Source: Candidatus Cloacimonadota bacterium (GTDB lineage Bacteria; Cloacimonadota; Cloacimonadia; Cloacimonadales; Cloacimonadaceae). Taken from it: a DNA stretch of 42,091 nt. The DNA is taken from assembly GCA_028695495.1 (NCBI GenBank), contig JAQVIX010000011.1:1-42091 (forward strand), given 5' to 3'. The notes under the pieces were generated by a model. That model was given only the letters and a program-made list of their open reading frames with translations, was not told where the DNA came from and searched no databases. This document shows, in pieces, positions 9,052 through 17,282 of the stretch. The translations under genes and the position numbers were made by a program. Numbering within the stretch: the stretch's first letter is position 1; every line of letters starts with the position of its first letter.

Positions 9052-9983
9052 TTTTTCTCCTTCACTTTTTCCGCCACGCGCAGCTTCGCACTGCGGGAGC
9101 GGGGGTTTGCCGCCAGCTCTTCTTCACTGGCGCATATAGGCTTTGTGTTTATTATCTTTAGCTGTTTTATGTGCTTGCAAACGCACAAGATGATGGCAGG
9201 TGGGCAGATGCAAGCTGTAGCTACCTCTTTAAATACGTTCTTTACTATGCGATCTTCCAAAGAGTGGTAGCTCATTACGGCTATGCGTCCACCCGGATTC
9301 AGCAGGTTAATCGCGTCTGTCAATACATCCCTCAGCGCATTCAGTTCGTCATTTACCTCTATTCTTATAGCCTGAAAGATGCGCACCTTGGTTTTTAAGG
9401 ATTCTTTGCTGCCTTTGCCCGCAACGCTTTCGATGATTTTTGCCAGCTCGCCGGTGCTGTGAATTTCCTGGCGCGCTCTGGCTGCTAAGATGGCACGGGC
9501 AATGCGTTTGGCAGCATCTTCTTCGCCATATTCTTTAAATATGCGTGTTAAGTGATATTCACTATAGCTATTTACCACTTTTTTGGCGCTGAGTTCACTC
9601 TCCCTATCCATCCGCATATCCAGTTCGGCATCCTTATCCAGGCTAAAGCCGCGTTCAGCACAATCAAGCTGGTAGGAAGAAACCCCTAAATCAAACAATA
9701 TGCCGTCTATGCTCTTTACTTTATGGTAGGCAAGCTCCGTGCGTAAATGCCGGAAATTGCGATGGATCAATACCGGACTATGGTCTTCTAAAACCTCGGC
9801 GGCATAGTCCAGGGCATCGGCATCCTGGTCAAAGGCATAAAGCTTAATTGCCGGCTCTTTTTTGTACATTGCCAAAGCATGACCACCGCCCCCCAGCGTG
9901 GCATCCACGTAGGTCTTGCCTTTTGCCAATTTAAGCAAATCCAGGCAAGTTTCTGCCATTACCGGAGTGTGGTAGCTGCTCAT
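9048..9983 (-). CDS. rsmH: RsmH (MraW), 16S rRNA m4C1402 methyltransferase
   Basis: A 311-residue SAM-dependent methyltransferase that N4-methylates C1402 of 16S rRNA. The N-terminal HTPVM and the SAM-binding DATLGGGGHA (residues 27-36) are characteristic. FDLGVSSYQLD and the C-terminal NPRSRSAKLRVAE are also RsmH hallmarks. Length matches the family. It overlaps mraZ (ATGA at 9983-9980) and ftsL (ATGA at 9051-9048), so it sits second in the operon as in most dcw clusters. Confidence 0.96.
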   Translation of the reverse strand: MSSYHTPVMAETCLDLLKLAKGKTYVDATLGGGGHALAMYKKEPAIKLYAFDQDADALDYAAEVLEDHSPVLIHRNFRHLRTELAYHKVKSIDGILFDLGVSSYQLDCAERGFSLDKDAELDMRMDRESELSAKKVVNSYSEYHLTRIFKEYGEEDAAKRIARAILAARARQEIHSTGELAKIIESVAGKGSKESLKTKVRIFQAIRIEVNDELNALRDVLTDAINLLNPGGRIAVMSYHSLEDRIVKNVFKEVATACICPPAIILCVCKHIKQLKIINTKPICASEEELAANPRSRSAKLRVAEKVKEKK

Positions 9984-10420
9984 GTTTGATAATCCTCGCT
10001 GGTAAAGGTCTTTTGGTGCAATTCCAGCTTTGCCTTACGCTCTTCTTTATACTTCTCAGGATTCCACAACGAGATATAATGCCCTTCGCCTTTGATAATT
10101 ACGGTATCTGTAATACCGGCTTCTTCCAAGAGCATATTTTGAATCTTTACTCTGCCGGGACCTTCCAATACCTGCTCTGCCTGGGCAAAAAAGATCAATT
10201 GGCTGCGGTGAAGACGTTCTTTTTCACTGCCGCCTTTCGCTTCCATAACCATTTCGCGCCAGACGTCGATGGGGTAGATAGCAATAATATTTAAGGCACC
10301 CTTAGTAACCACTACTGTGTTTTTTGCAGCTTCAGAAAATTTCTTTTTGAAGCCAGAGGGGATGATTACCCGCTGCTTGTGCACAGAGTTTTCTGAGATT
10401 CCTAAGAACTCACCGGACAT
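9980..10420 (-). CDS. mraZ: MraZ, transcriptional regulator of the dcw operon
   Basis: About 146 residues, the normal MraZ size, with two SpoVT/AbrB-like swapped-hairpin halves. The first half includes GEFLGISENSVHKQRVIIP, where the usual slDeKGRi/vIP signature is recognisable but divergent. The second half includes GPGRVKIQNMLLEEAG. MraZ is known to bind direct repeats upstream of its own gene and control dcw transcription. The start was placed at 10420 because the protein then begins MSGEFLG as the family does, with AAAGG 7 nt upstream. An ATG 66 nt earlier (10486) lacks that fit. See the promoter and decamer repeats upstream. Confidence 0.88.
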   Translation of the reverse strand: MSGEFLGISENSVHKQRVIIPSGFKKKFSEAAKNTVVVTKGALNIIAIYPIDVWREMVMEAKGGSEKERLHRSQLIFFAQAEQVLEGPGRVKIQNMLLEEAGITDTVIIKGEGHYISLWNPEKYKEERKAKLELHQKTFTSEDYQT

Positions 10421-10507
10421 ATTCGACACCTTTTCTTTCCTTTTTCCTTCTCTTTGTGAGCTAAGTTGCGCCAAAGATGGCATCAACCTGGCTCGTTAAT
10501 GAACTTG

Positions 10508-10547
10508 TTTGAGATATTTTGAGATTATCTGATATCCTGTGAGTGCT
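10508..10547 (-). promoter_or_regulatory. Four tandem decamers, candidate MraZ operator
   Basis: On the plus strand four contiguous 10-mers read TTTGAGATAT, TTTGAGATTA, TCTGATATCC and TGTGAGTGCT, with TGAG/TGAT recurring exactly every 10 bp (10510, 10520, 10530, 10540). MraZ proteins are known to bind arrays of short boxes spaced at about one helical turn near the mraZ promoter, although box sequences differ between phyla. Here the array starts within the -10 hexamer and covers the expected transcription start, which suits repression. The assignment to MraZ is inference. Confidence 0.6.
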
Positions 10548-10573
10548 ATATTATGAGGCGGATTTCTTGTCAA
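10545..10573 (-). promoter_or_regulatory. Promoter of the mraZ-dcw operon
   Basis: On the minus strand a perfect -35 TTGACA (10573-10568) is followed by a 17-nt spacer and TATAGC (10550-10545). This is the best sigma-70-like promoter in the window and points at mraZ. It leaves a leader of about 115 nt. The -10 box overlaps the first decamer of the putative MraZ operator. Confidence 0.65.
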
Positions 10574-11207
10574 GAGCTTTTTTTGATTTATTCTTTTTTT
10601 GCACCTTTATTTGAAGCAGATAATTAGGTAAATAGCCATATAGTAGCACCTTATAGAATTAGAATATTTTATGCCTTTATTTCGTTTTCTGCCAAAACCG
10701 AATCTCGCTCAGGCATTTATTTCAGTCCTCAGGCCTATATTCTTCTGGCTAAGAAATGAGATTTTGTGAGATTTCAGGGTTCTTTGGGCAAATCATCCTC
10801 TATTAATGTATGAGTTGCCGGTAGATGCCGGATAAGATAGTTCATTGCTACTACCACGCAATCCCTGGGCTAAGAATAGTATAAAACAAGCAAACCGTTC
10901 GTAACTCGTTATTAACCCGTTGCTTACGCGGCGAATGGACGGGGAAGGGACGGGGGAGCAACGCAAATGCAGCAATATAATGCAGATATATAGATTTATC
11001 AAAAGTGGGGCAAAGCGCCTGAAATAACAAGGTATCTCTTTGATAACGCATAAATTAAATATACAAACTCACCTTGAGGACTCTTTGGACAAGCGACTTC
11101 AATACGGGGCACAGGCACATAAATCTTGACATATTGTGCGGCTTTAGATAGCTGTTCCCAATCAAATTATTATGCTAAGCAAAGAAAAATAAAGGAAAGG
11201 TTAGATC
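10574..11207. other. Intergenic region between divergent mraZ and acyl-CoA synthetase
   Basis: About 630 bp with no convincing gene; the short frames here have no start signals or family features. A second pair of TGAGATTT boxes spaced 10 bp apart lies at 10757-10774. A TTGACA at 11126-11131 could be the -35 of the downstream synthetase, but no good -10 is visible at 16-18 nt. An inverted repeat CGTTGCT/AGCAACG flanks a GC-richer patch near 10918-10963. Otherwise I see AT-rich sequence without structure. Confidence 0.5.
10754..10774 (-). promoter_or_regulatory. Distal pair of decamer boxes, possible second MraZ site
   Basis: Two copies of TGAGATTT start at 10757 and 10767, again with 10-bp spacing and the same core as the array next to the mraZ promoter, about 235 bp further upstream. 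It could be an auxiliary site for looping, or act on a second promoter. Two short boxes in AT-rich DNA could also be chance. Confidence 0.35.
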
Positions 11208-12845
11208 ATGATCGATGAAAAATTGATACCGCATTTGGTGGGTGCCATTCAGGAATATTGGGATTTACCCGCTTTTACAAATTACCCCGGCACTTCCATC
11301 CCTTATGCCGAGGTGGGTCGCAGAATGATGTGGTTGCATCATATATTCGAATTGGCAGGCATTCAAAAAGGCAGTAAAATCGCCCTGGTGGGCAAGAATT
11401 GCAGCAATTGGGCGCTTACTTGGGTTTCCACGCTCTGCTACGGTGCAGCGATTGTGCCCATTTTGGCAAATTTTTCTTATGAAGATACGCAACACATTGT
11501 AAATCATAGTGATGCCGAATTGCTTTTTGTTTCCAAAGACAAATATGATACCTTGGATCCGGATACCATGCGCAAACTGAAACACATCTTTATTTTGGAT
11601 GATATGCAGCTGGTCTTTAGCCGGGGCGACAAAGCGGTAGCGCTGCCCACATATTCCGAAAGCACGCAGTTTCATGCCCTTAAGCCAAATGATATCAAGG
11701 GTAATGACGCTTGCGATAATGACGATCTCGCCGCCATTATCTATACTAGCGGCACTACCGGCTTTTCTAAAGGAGTAATGCTGCCTCACCGTAGCCTTTT
11801 GGCAAATCTGATTGTGGCGCGCGAAAATCTGCTTTTCAACGTGGGGGTGAACGTGCTTTCCTTCCTGCCTTTGGCGCATGCTTATGCCTGTAGTTTCGAT
11901 TTGCTCTATCCCTTTACCCGCGGCAACCATCTGAACTTTTTGGATCGCATTCCGGCACCCAAGCTGCTACTGGCTGCGCTTCAAGATCTGAAACCGCAGG
12001 TGGTGCTTACAGTGCCGCTTTTGATCGAGAAAATCTACAAAAAGCAATTGCAGCCAACCCTTGAAAGCCCCAAAATGAAGGTAATGCTCAAAGTTCCGCT
12101 GTTGAATAAGGTGATACTCAAGAAAATACATGATAAATTGATGACTGCTTTCGGCGGAAACATCCGCGAGCTTATCACTGGCGGTGCGCCTATGAATGCC
12201 GAGGTGGAAAGCTTTATGAAAAAGATCAAGTTCCCCTTCACCATTGGCTATGGCATGACGGAATGCGGTCCCCTTATCTCTTATGCAAATTGGCAGATCC
12301 ACCGCTTTGAATCCAGCGGCAAACAGGTAAAATACATTAAGGTAAAGGTGAATTCCCCGCAGCCGGATAAGGTGCCCGGCGAGCTGATGATTCAGGGCGA
12401 ACAGCTGTTTCAGGGTTACTATAAATACGATGAAGCTACAAAGGATGTACTCAAAGATGGCTGGCTATATACCGGCGATATTGGCACTGTGGATAAAGAT
12501 GGCTTTGTATATATCCGCGGACGTAGCAAAAACGTAATTCTGGGACCCAGTGGCGAGAATATCTATCCGGAGCTGGTGGAGCAAAAGCTAAATAATATGC
12601 CCTACGTGGGCGAATCTCTGATTTTGGAGCGGGATCGCCAGCTTCATGCGCTGGTTTATCCGGATTTTGAAAGCTTGGACCACGAGCACATCCCCGAAAG
12701 CCAGATTCCAGAATTGATGGAAGAAAATCGCCAGGCTTTGAACAAGCTTTTGGCAGATTTTAGCCGCATTGTAAAGCTGCATATCATAAACGAGCCTTTC
12801 CAAAAAACGCCCACGCAGAAGATCAAACGCTATCTGTATTCGTAG
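11208..12845 (+). CDS. Long-chain acyl-CoA synthetase (AMP-forming)
   Basis: A 545-residue ANL-superfamily enzyme that activates a carboxylic acid, probably a fatty acid, to an acyl-adenylate and then acyl-CoA. The phosphate-binding loop is YTSGTTGFSKG at 179-189. The adenylate motif GYGMTECGP is at 347-355, followed by the hinge motif YTGDIGTVDKDGFVYIRGR. The C-terminal catalytic lysine is in KTPTQKIKR. There is no membrane segment, so it is cytosolic or membrane-peripheral. AAAGGAAAGG lies just upstream of the ATG. It begins a plus-strand run with an RNA methyltransferase, a transporter and secG. Chain-length preference cannot be read from the sequence; other ANL acids are possible. Confidence 0.85.
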   Translation: MIDEKLIPHLVGAIQEYWDLPAFTNYPGTSIPYAEVGRRMMWLHHIFELAGIQKGSKIALVGKNCSNWALTWVSTLCYGAAIVPILANFSYEDTQHIVNHSDAELLFVSKDKYDTLDPDTMRKLKHIFILDDMQLVFSRGDKAVALPTYSESTQFHALKPNDIKGNDACDNDDLAAIIYTSGTTGFSKGVMLPHRSLLANLIVARENLLFNVGVNVLSFLPLAHAYACSFDLLYPFTRGNHLNFLDRIPAPKLLLAALQDLKPQVVLTVPLLIEKIYKKQLQPTLESPKMKVMLKVPLLNKVILKKIHDKLMTAFGGNIRELITGGAPMNAEVESFMKKIKFPFTIGYGMTECGPLISYANWQIHRFESSGKQVKYIKVKVNSPQPDKVPGELMIQGEQLFQGYYKYDEATKDVLKDGWLYTGDIGTVDKDGFVYIRGRSKNVILGPSGENIYPELVEQKLNNMPYVGESLILERDRQLHALVYPDFESLDHEHIPESQIPELMEENRQALNKLLADFSRIVKLHIINEPFQKTPTQKIKRYLYS

Positions 12846-12875
12846 CCGGAAGCGGGTAAAAGCAGTATTAAAGAA

Positions 12876-14078
12876 TTGTTGCAGAATAAAAAGACATCAA
12901 AAGGAGGCGCTAAACCTCGTAAAGCCGCTTCCAAAGAGCTGCCCAGCAGCTTGCCCACCCTCTTTGCTGTGGTGGCAGGCAGCTTGGAAACCCACGCCGA
13001 AAAAGAGCTACAGGAATTAGGTGCGCAGATAGTTAGGCAAGTTCCTCGCGGAATCTACTTTAATTGCGATCTGCAAACGCTATATAAGATAATCTACTTA
13101 TCCCGCCTGGTGCAGCGCGTATTATACAATCTTTTAGATTTCGATTGCCATAGCGAAAAGTATCTCTACCAGCAGGCAAAAACGAATGTGCCCTGGACAC
13201 AGCTATTTGGCTTGGAACATAGCTTTGGCATCGATGCCAATGTAAGCAATTCTTTCCTCCGGCACTCGCTTTATGCCTCACAATTGCTAAAAGATGCCAT
13301 CTGCGACAGCTTTCGGGATGAGTATCAGAAGCGACCGGATTTTACGAATAAAACGCCGGACATTCTCTTCAACCTGCATATTCATAATAATCACGCCAGT
13401 ATTGCACTGGATATTTTGGGGCAAAGCATGCACCTGCGCGGCTACCGTAAATACAGCGTGGAAGCGCCTTTGCAAGAAACGCTTGCTGCGGCGATTGTAA
13501 GTATTGCGGATTACACAGGAGAAGGCAGTTTGCTTGATCCTATGTGTGGCAGCGGTACCCTTTTAGCGGAAGCACTCATGCGGCATTGCCAAATACCGGC
13601 GGGCTATCTGCGAGAGCATAAGCGCTTGCACTTTTTACCTTTGCATAACGCTGCGCTTTGGCAGGAAGTGCAAAATGAAGCGAATGCCCAAATCCGGGAG
13701 CTTTCTCCAAACTCCTTTTATGGCGTGGATATCTCCGTGAAAGCCATCGAAGCGGCGCGAGAAAACCTCGCTCTGCTTCCGGGCGGTGAACGGGTGCTGC
13801 TAAAACGTATGGCGTTTCAAGAGATAGATAGGCTTTCCAAGCGCACTATTATTACAAATCCCCCTTACGGAGTGCGGCTGGAATATCTGGCAAAAGTGCG
13901 CAAGCTCTATAACGATTTAGGCGATTTCCTGAAGCAAAAATGTCCGGATTCCAGCTCTTACATCCTCTGCGGCAGCAAGGATTTGGTAAAAGAATTGCGC
14001 CTGCGTGCCCACTGGACAAAAAAGCTGAAGAATGCGGATTTGGAAACCTATCTGGCAAAGATCATAGTACGGGGCTAA
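12876..14078 (+). CDS. THUMP-domain RNA guanine-N2 methyltransferase (RlmL N-half/YpsC-like)
   Basis: A ~400-residue protein resembling the RlmL-type 23S rRNA methyltransferase module. A THUMP RNA-binding region covers roughly residues 70-190. A Rossmann methyltransferase follows, with DPMCGSGT (221-228) for SAM and NPPYG (328-332) as the catalytic NPPY of amino-methylating enzymes. GVDIS at 283-287 is motif II. Such genes are often annotated as N6-adenine DNA methylases, but the THUMP domain points to RNA. The start is uncertain: TTG at 12876 opens the frame, there is no ATG before the conserved region, and a strong AAAGGAGG at 12900-12907 has no start codon behind it. Confidence 0.78.
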   Translation: MLQNKKTSKGGAKPRKAASKELPSSLPTLFAVVAGSLETHAEKELQELGAQIVRQVPRGIYFNCDLQTLYKIIYLSRLVQRVLYNLLDFDCHSEKYLYQQAKTNVPWTQLFGLEHSFGIDANVSNSFLRHSLYASQLLKDAICDSFRDEYQKRPDFTNKTPDILFNLHIHNNHASIALDILGQSMHLRGYRKYSVEAPLQETLAAAIVSIADYTGEGSLLDPMCGSGTLLAEALMRHCQIPAGYLREHKRLHFLPLHNAALWQEVQNEANAQIRELSPNSFYGVDISVKAIEAARENLALLPGGERVLLKRMAFQEIDRLSKRTIITNPPYGVRLEYLAKVRKLYNDLGDFLKQKCPDSSSYILCGSKDLVKELRLRAHWTKKLKNADLETYLAKIIVRG

Positions 14079-14094
14079 ACTCCAAAGGGCATAG

Positions 14095-14973
14095 ATGTAT
14101 AGCAATTTCCTTTTGCTTATTACCGCCGCTATCTGGGGCTTTGCCTTTGTGGCGCAGCGCTTGGGCATGGAAAGCCTGGATGCGTTTAGCTTCAATGCCT
14201 TGCGCTTTGCTTTGGGTGCGCTCTTTGTAAGGCTGGTCTATTATAGGCAATTCAAAAAGCCTGCTCAGCCGCAAGCCTTCCCCTGGAAATTGGGGCTTTT
14301 ACTCTTTATTGCCGCCACTTTGCAGCAGCTGGGCATCATTTTTACCAGTGCCGGTGCAGCGGGTTTTATTACCGGGTTATACGTAGTATTCGTGCCCATA
14401 ATCGGCTATTTCAAAGGGCAAAAGCCGGCACGCGTTCTCTGGCTGGCGCTAATCTTTGCCATCACAGGGATGTATCTGATGAACGATTTTGGCGAGCTAA
14501 AGGTAAGCTTTGGTAATCTTTTGGTGCTGCTTTCTGCCACCATCTGGGCATTGCATGTACAGGCAATAGATAAGCTTGCCAAGAGCTACTCCGCCAGCCA
14601 TTTAGCCTTTAGCCAATTTGCAGTTGCGGCGCTGCTATCTTTTATCTTCATGCTTCCCGCGCGCTTTTTGGAACATGGTGCATCTGCTTTTGGGGCAGCC
14701 TATTGGCAGGGCATAGCGCAGGCGGGTATGCCCATCCTGTATGGCGGCATTATGAGTGCAGGCATTGGCTATACCCTGCAAATAGTGGCGCAAAGAAGGG
14801 CAGAACCAGCTCATGCGGCGGTGATTCTCTCAAGCGAAGGCGTTTTTGCGCTCATCGGCGGCTATTTTGTCCTAAGCGAAAAGCTAAATGCTAAGATGCT
14901 GATAGGAGCGGTCTTACTGCTTTTTGCCATGCTTATTTTGCAGATATTTCCAAAAAAATCATTGACAGAATAG
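14095..14973 (+). CDS. EamA/DMT-family transporter
   Basis: A 292-residue polytopic protein with about ten hydrophobic helices in two similar halves, the EamA (10-TMS drug/metabolite transporter) pattern. The N-terminal AIWGFAFVAQRLGME and the second-half AHAAVILSSEGVFALIGGYFVLSEKL are typical EamA repeat motifs. The substrate is unknown; relatives export amino acids, metabolites or drugs. AAAGGG lies 8 nt before the ATG, and the gene begins 16 nt after the methyltransferase stop, so the two are probably co-transcribed. Confidence 0.85.
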   Translation: MYSNFLLLITAAIWGFAFVAQRLGMESLDAFSFNALRFALGALFVRLVYYRQFKKPAQPQAFPWKLGLLLFIAATLQQLGIIFTSAGAAGFITGLYVVFVPIIGYFKGQKPARVLWLALIFAITGMYLMNDFGELKVSFGNLLVLLSATIWALHVQAIDKLAKSYSASHLAFSQFAVAALLSFIFMLPARFLEHGASAFGAAYWQGIAQAGMPILYGGIMSAGIGYTLQIVAQRRAEPAHAAVILSSEGVFALIGGYFVLSEKLNAKMLIGAVLLLFAMLILQIFPKKSLTE

Positions 14974-14990
14974 CCTTAAAAATTTTGTAT
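14962..14990 (+). promoter_or_regulatory. Possible secG promoter
   Basis: TTGACA (14962-14967), 17-nt spacer, then TTGTAT (14985-14990), 34 nt before the secG ATG and overlapping the end of the transporter gene. The -10 is a poor match to TATAAT, but the same TTGACA-17-TTGTAT combination occurs before the lipoprotein gene near 30.1 kb. Confidence 0.4.
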
Positions 14991-15023
14991 GCACAAACTT
15001 AGTATTTGAACAAGGACATATAA

Positions 15024-15380
15024 ATGATTCTATACACATTAGCTCTGATAGTTCATGCAATCATCTGTATTGCATTGGTGCTAGTTATCTTGGCGCAAAC
15101 CTCCAAGGGTGGCTTGGATGCCAATCTTGGTGGCGCGGCAATGAACGTATTTGGCGGCAGTGGTGCCTCCAAAATGCTGAAGAAATGGACGCAGATTTTG
15201 GCAATCCTTTTTGCCGCTTCCTGTATCCTGCTGGCGTTTTTGGTTAAGAATGTAAATAGCGCACACAGAAATAAAGCTGCGGGTCTCCAAAGCGAGCTGC
15301 AAGATACCGAAGCACCTGATCCTTCAGCCCCCGCCGCAGCCGAAGAAACGATACCGATAGAACTTCCTCAGGCGGAATAG
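15024..15380 (+). CDS. secG: SecG, protein-export channel subunit
   Basis: A 118-residue membrane protein with two hydrophobic helices (about residues 3-24 and 55-74). The family motif lies between them: LAQTSKGGLDANLGGAA and FGGSGASKMLKKWT. SecG associates with SecYE in the inner membrane and aids SecA-driven translocation. The C-terminal ~40 residues are acidic and Ala/Pro-rich (APDPSAPAAAEE), a tail longer than in minimal SecGs. The tRNA-Leu gene follows 12 nt after its stop, so they may share a transcript. Confidence 0.92.
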   Translation: MILYTLALIVHAIICIALVLVILAQTSKGGLDANLGGAAMNVFGGSGASKMLKKWTQILAILFAASCILLAFLVKNVNSAHRNKAAGLQSELQDTEAPDPSAPAAAEETIPIELPQAE

Positions 15381-15392
15381 ATTTTGGTAAAA

Positions 15393-15480
15393 GCAGAAGT
15401 GGTGGAACTGGCAGACACGCAAGACTAAGGATCTTGTGCCTGTAACGGGTGTGCGGGTTCGAGTCCCGCCTTCTGCACCA
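15393..15480 (+). tRNA. tRNA-Leu with anticodon AAG
   Basis: A class II (long variable arm) tRNA. Acceptor stem GCAGAAG/CTTCTGC, D-stem GTG/CAC, anticodon stem CAAGA/TCTTG, T-stem GCGGG/CCCGC with loop TTCGAGT, discriminator A and an encoded CCA. The seven-base anticodon loop CTAAGGA places AAG at positions 34-36, reading CUU. The long arm and the discriminator A fit leucine. Adenosine at position 34 is uncommon in bacterial tRNAs other than tRNA-Arg(ACG) and would normally be deaminated to inosine. Confidence 0.93.
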
Positions 15481-15482
15481 AA

Positions 15483-15516
15483 AAAAAAGCTCCCCCAAAA
15501 TGAGGGAGCTTTTTTA
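15483..15516. terminator. Strong intrinsic terminator (both directions)
   Basis: A stem of AAAAAAGCTCCC (15483-15494) pairs with GGGAGCTTTTTT (15504-15515) around a 9-nt loop. A-tract and T-tract are symmetrical, so it can end the secG/tRNA transcript on the plus strand and the ygiQ transcript on the minus strand. Confidence 0.9.
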
Positions 15517-15586
15517 TTAACTGTGAGACTAAGAACTAAGAACTATCTGACAAACAAACTATTTCTGAGAATAGCGCAGCGTAATT

Positions 15587-17233
15587 CTACATTATGAGTA
15601 GCTTCTGCCTGCGCACTTCTCCCGGACTGGGTATATGTATCGGCTTTCCTGTTTCAAAATCCAAGCCCGTATAATACATGCAGCTGCTTATCGTCATGGG
15701 CGTAGGAGTAAATTCCTGCACCTGTTCCACCTCTATCTTGTTTGTCTTTAGCCAGCTCTGCAAATCCTTTGCATCCTGCAGGGTGGTGCCCGGATGTCCG
15801 ATGATGATATAGGGCACTATTTGGCGTTTGAGTCCCGACTTTTTCACTGCTTTAAAATACTCTTTGCTAAAGTCTTCATAGCACTTTATTGAGGGCTTGC
15901 CCATGAGCCTGAGAACCTTATCCGAGCTGTGTTCCGGCGCTAATTTCAGCCTGCCGCCGGTGTATTTACTTGCCAGGGCGCTTATGTAGCCTTCGTGTCC
16001 CAAAGCCATGTCGTGGCGGATGCCGCTGGCGATAAAGATATGCCGGATATTGGGCAGCTTTTCCAATTCTGCCAAAAGCTTAAGCTGGCTGGCGTGATCC
16101 ATTACCAGGTTTGGACAGATAGTGGGGAAGAGACAGCTTTGGCGTTTGCAGCTATTTGCCCAGCCCAGTTTGCAGTAAGAGCCGTACATATTGGCGGTGG
16201 GTCCACCCAGATCCGAAATCGTTTTCCTAATCCCTCTGGCTTCCCGGATAATGGAAGCAAAACTGCGGGATTGAATCTTCCGCCCCTGATGCGCGTAAAT
16301 GGCGCAAAAATGGCAGCCGCCATAGCAGCCGCGATGTGAGGTGATACTATTTCTTATCTGCTCAAAGGCGGGGATTCTTTGCCCTTGATAGCGGGGGTGG
16401 GGAGCATATTGGAAGGGCAGGGCATAGATGGCGTCCAGCTCCTTGGGGCTTAGCTCCGCAGCAGGGGGATTGTGCTTTAGCAGGCGTCCGCCATTCATCT
16501 GATACAGCGTCCGGCTCTGATGCTCGCTAAAAAAGACTTTATTCATCTGATAAAAGGTAGTTTTATCCTTACAAGCTTCCGAAGGTGGCAGATACAGCGC
16601 TTCTTCCGGCGCTTCTTGGGCATAGCATACCGTTCCGGGAATATCCTGCAATTCTTTGATGTCTTTTCCCTTGTCCAGCGCCTTCGCTATATCCACTATC
16701 GCCTTCTCCGCCATGCCGTAAACCAGGATATCCGCTTTGCTATCGCTCAAGATACTATTGCGTATCTTATCTTGCCAAAAGTCGTAATGTGCTATCCGCC
16801 TTAGCGATGCTTCGATACCTCCCAAAACTATGGGCTTGCCCTTAAATAGCCGCTTTATGATATTGCAATAGATGAGGCTGGCTCTATCTGGACGGTGTCC
16901 AATCTCGCCCTTGGGTGAATAAGCATCGTTATTGCGGCGTTTCCGCTGCGCCGTATAGTGATTTACCAGAGAATCCATATTGCCAGCGCTTATGCCAAAG
17001 AAAAGCCGCGGCGTACCCAGCGCCAGAAAGTCCTCATCTTGTGTCCAATCCGGCTGTGGAATAATACCCACCCGGTAGCCTGCCGCTTGCAATACCCGCC
17101 CTACTATCGCCGTGCCAAAAGAGGGGTGGTCTATATAGGCATCTCCGGAGATCAGGATGATATCCAGTTGATTGAATCCCAGTGCCTTCATTTCGGAGCG
17201 GCTGGTGGGGAGAAATTGCTGTTTCACGGTCAT
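15587..17233 (-). CDS. YgiQ-family radical SAM protein
   Basis: 548 residues. The N-terminal part (FLPTSRSEMKALG, SGDAYIDHPSFG, GISAGNMDSLVNHYTA, RPDRASLIY, LGGIEASLRR) matches the YgiQ/UPF0313 family closely. The radical SAM cluster is C303-x3-C307-x2-C310 (RGCYGGCHFC), which binds a [4Fe-4S] cluster and SAM. The C-terminus keeps KLAPEHSSDKVLRLMGKP. The reaction is not established for this family. I chose ATG 17233 because family homology starts right after it. An upstream GTG at 17263 would begin inside the hairpin that follows the cold-shock gene. No clear ribosome-binding site is visible for either. Confidence 0.9.
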   Translation of the reverse strand: MTVKQQFLPTSRSEMKALGFNQLDIILISGDAYIDHPSFGTAIVGRVLQAAGYRVGIIPQPDWTQDEDFLALGTPRLFFGISAGNMDSLVNHYTAQRKRRNNDAYSPKGEIGHRPDRASLIYCNIIKRLFKGKPIVLGGIEASLRRIAHYDFWQDKIRNSILSDSKADILVYGMAEKAIVDIAKALDKGKDIKELQDIPGTVCYAQEAPEEALYLPPSEACKDKTTFYQMNKVFFSEHQSRTLYQMNGGRLLKHNPPAAELSPKELDAIYALPFQYAPHPRYQGQRIPAFEQIRNSITSHRGCYGGCHFCAIYAHQGRKIQSRSFASIIREARGIRKTISDLGGPTANMYGSYCKLGWANSCKRQSCLFPTICPNLVMDHASQLKLLAELEKLPNIRHIFIASGIRHDMALGHEGYISALASKYTGGRLKLAPEHSSDKVLRLMGKPSIKCYEDFSKEYFKAVKKSGLKRQIVPYIIIGHPGTTLQDAKDLQSWLKTNKIEVEQVQEFTPTPMTISSCMYYTGLDFETGKPIHIPSPGEVRRQKLLIM

Positions 17234-17234
17234 A

Positions 17235-17262
17235 AAATTATGGCCGCTATTATAAGCGGCCA
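17235..17262 (-). terminator. Hairpin between cold-shock gene and ygiQ
   Basis: TGGCCGCT (17241-17248) and AGCGGCCA (17255-17262) form an 8-bp GC-rich stem with a 6-nt AT loop. On the minus strand it is followed by TAATTTTA, a weak U-tract. It lies downstream of the cold-shock gene and ends 8 nt before the ygiQ ATG. It may terminate the cold-shock transcript or act as a leaky attenuator before ygiQ. Confidence 0.55.
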
Positions 17263-17282
17263 CAATTGCATAAGCTATATCC

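Noticed and set aside
10793-11051. Two small minus-strand frames upstream of the acyl-CoA synthetase
   Set aside because: They overlap each other, have no ribosome-binding site and no family features.
15244-15498. Minus-strand reading frame with RRRDSNPHTRYRH-type sequence
   Set aside because: This is the known spurious translation of the antisense of a tRNA-Leu; it overlaps the tRNA and terminator and has no start signal.
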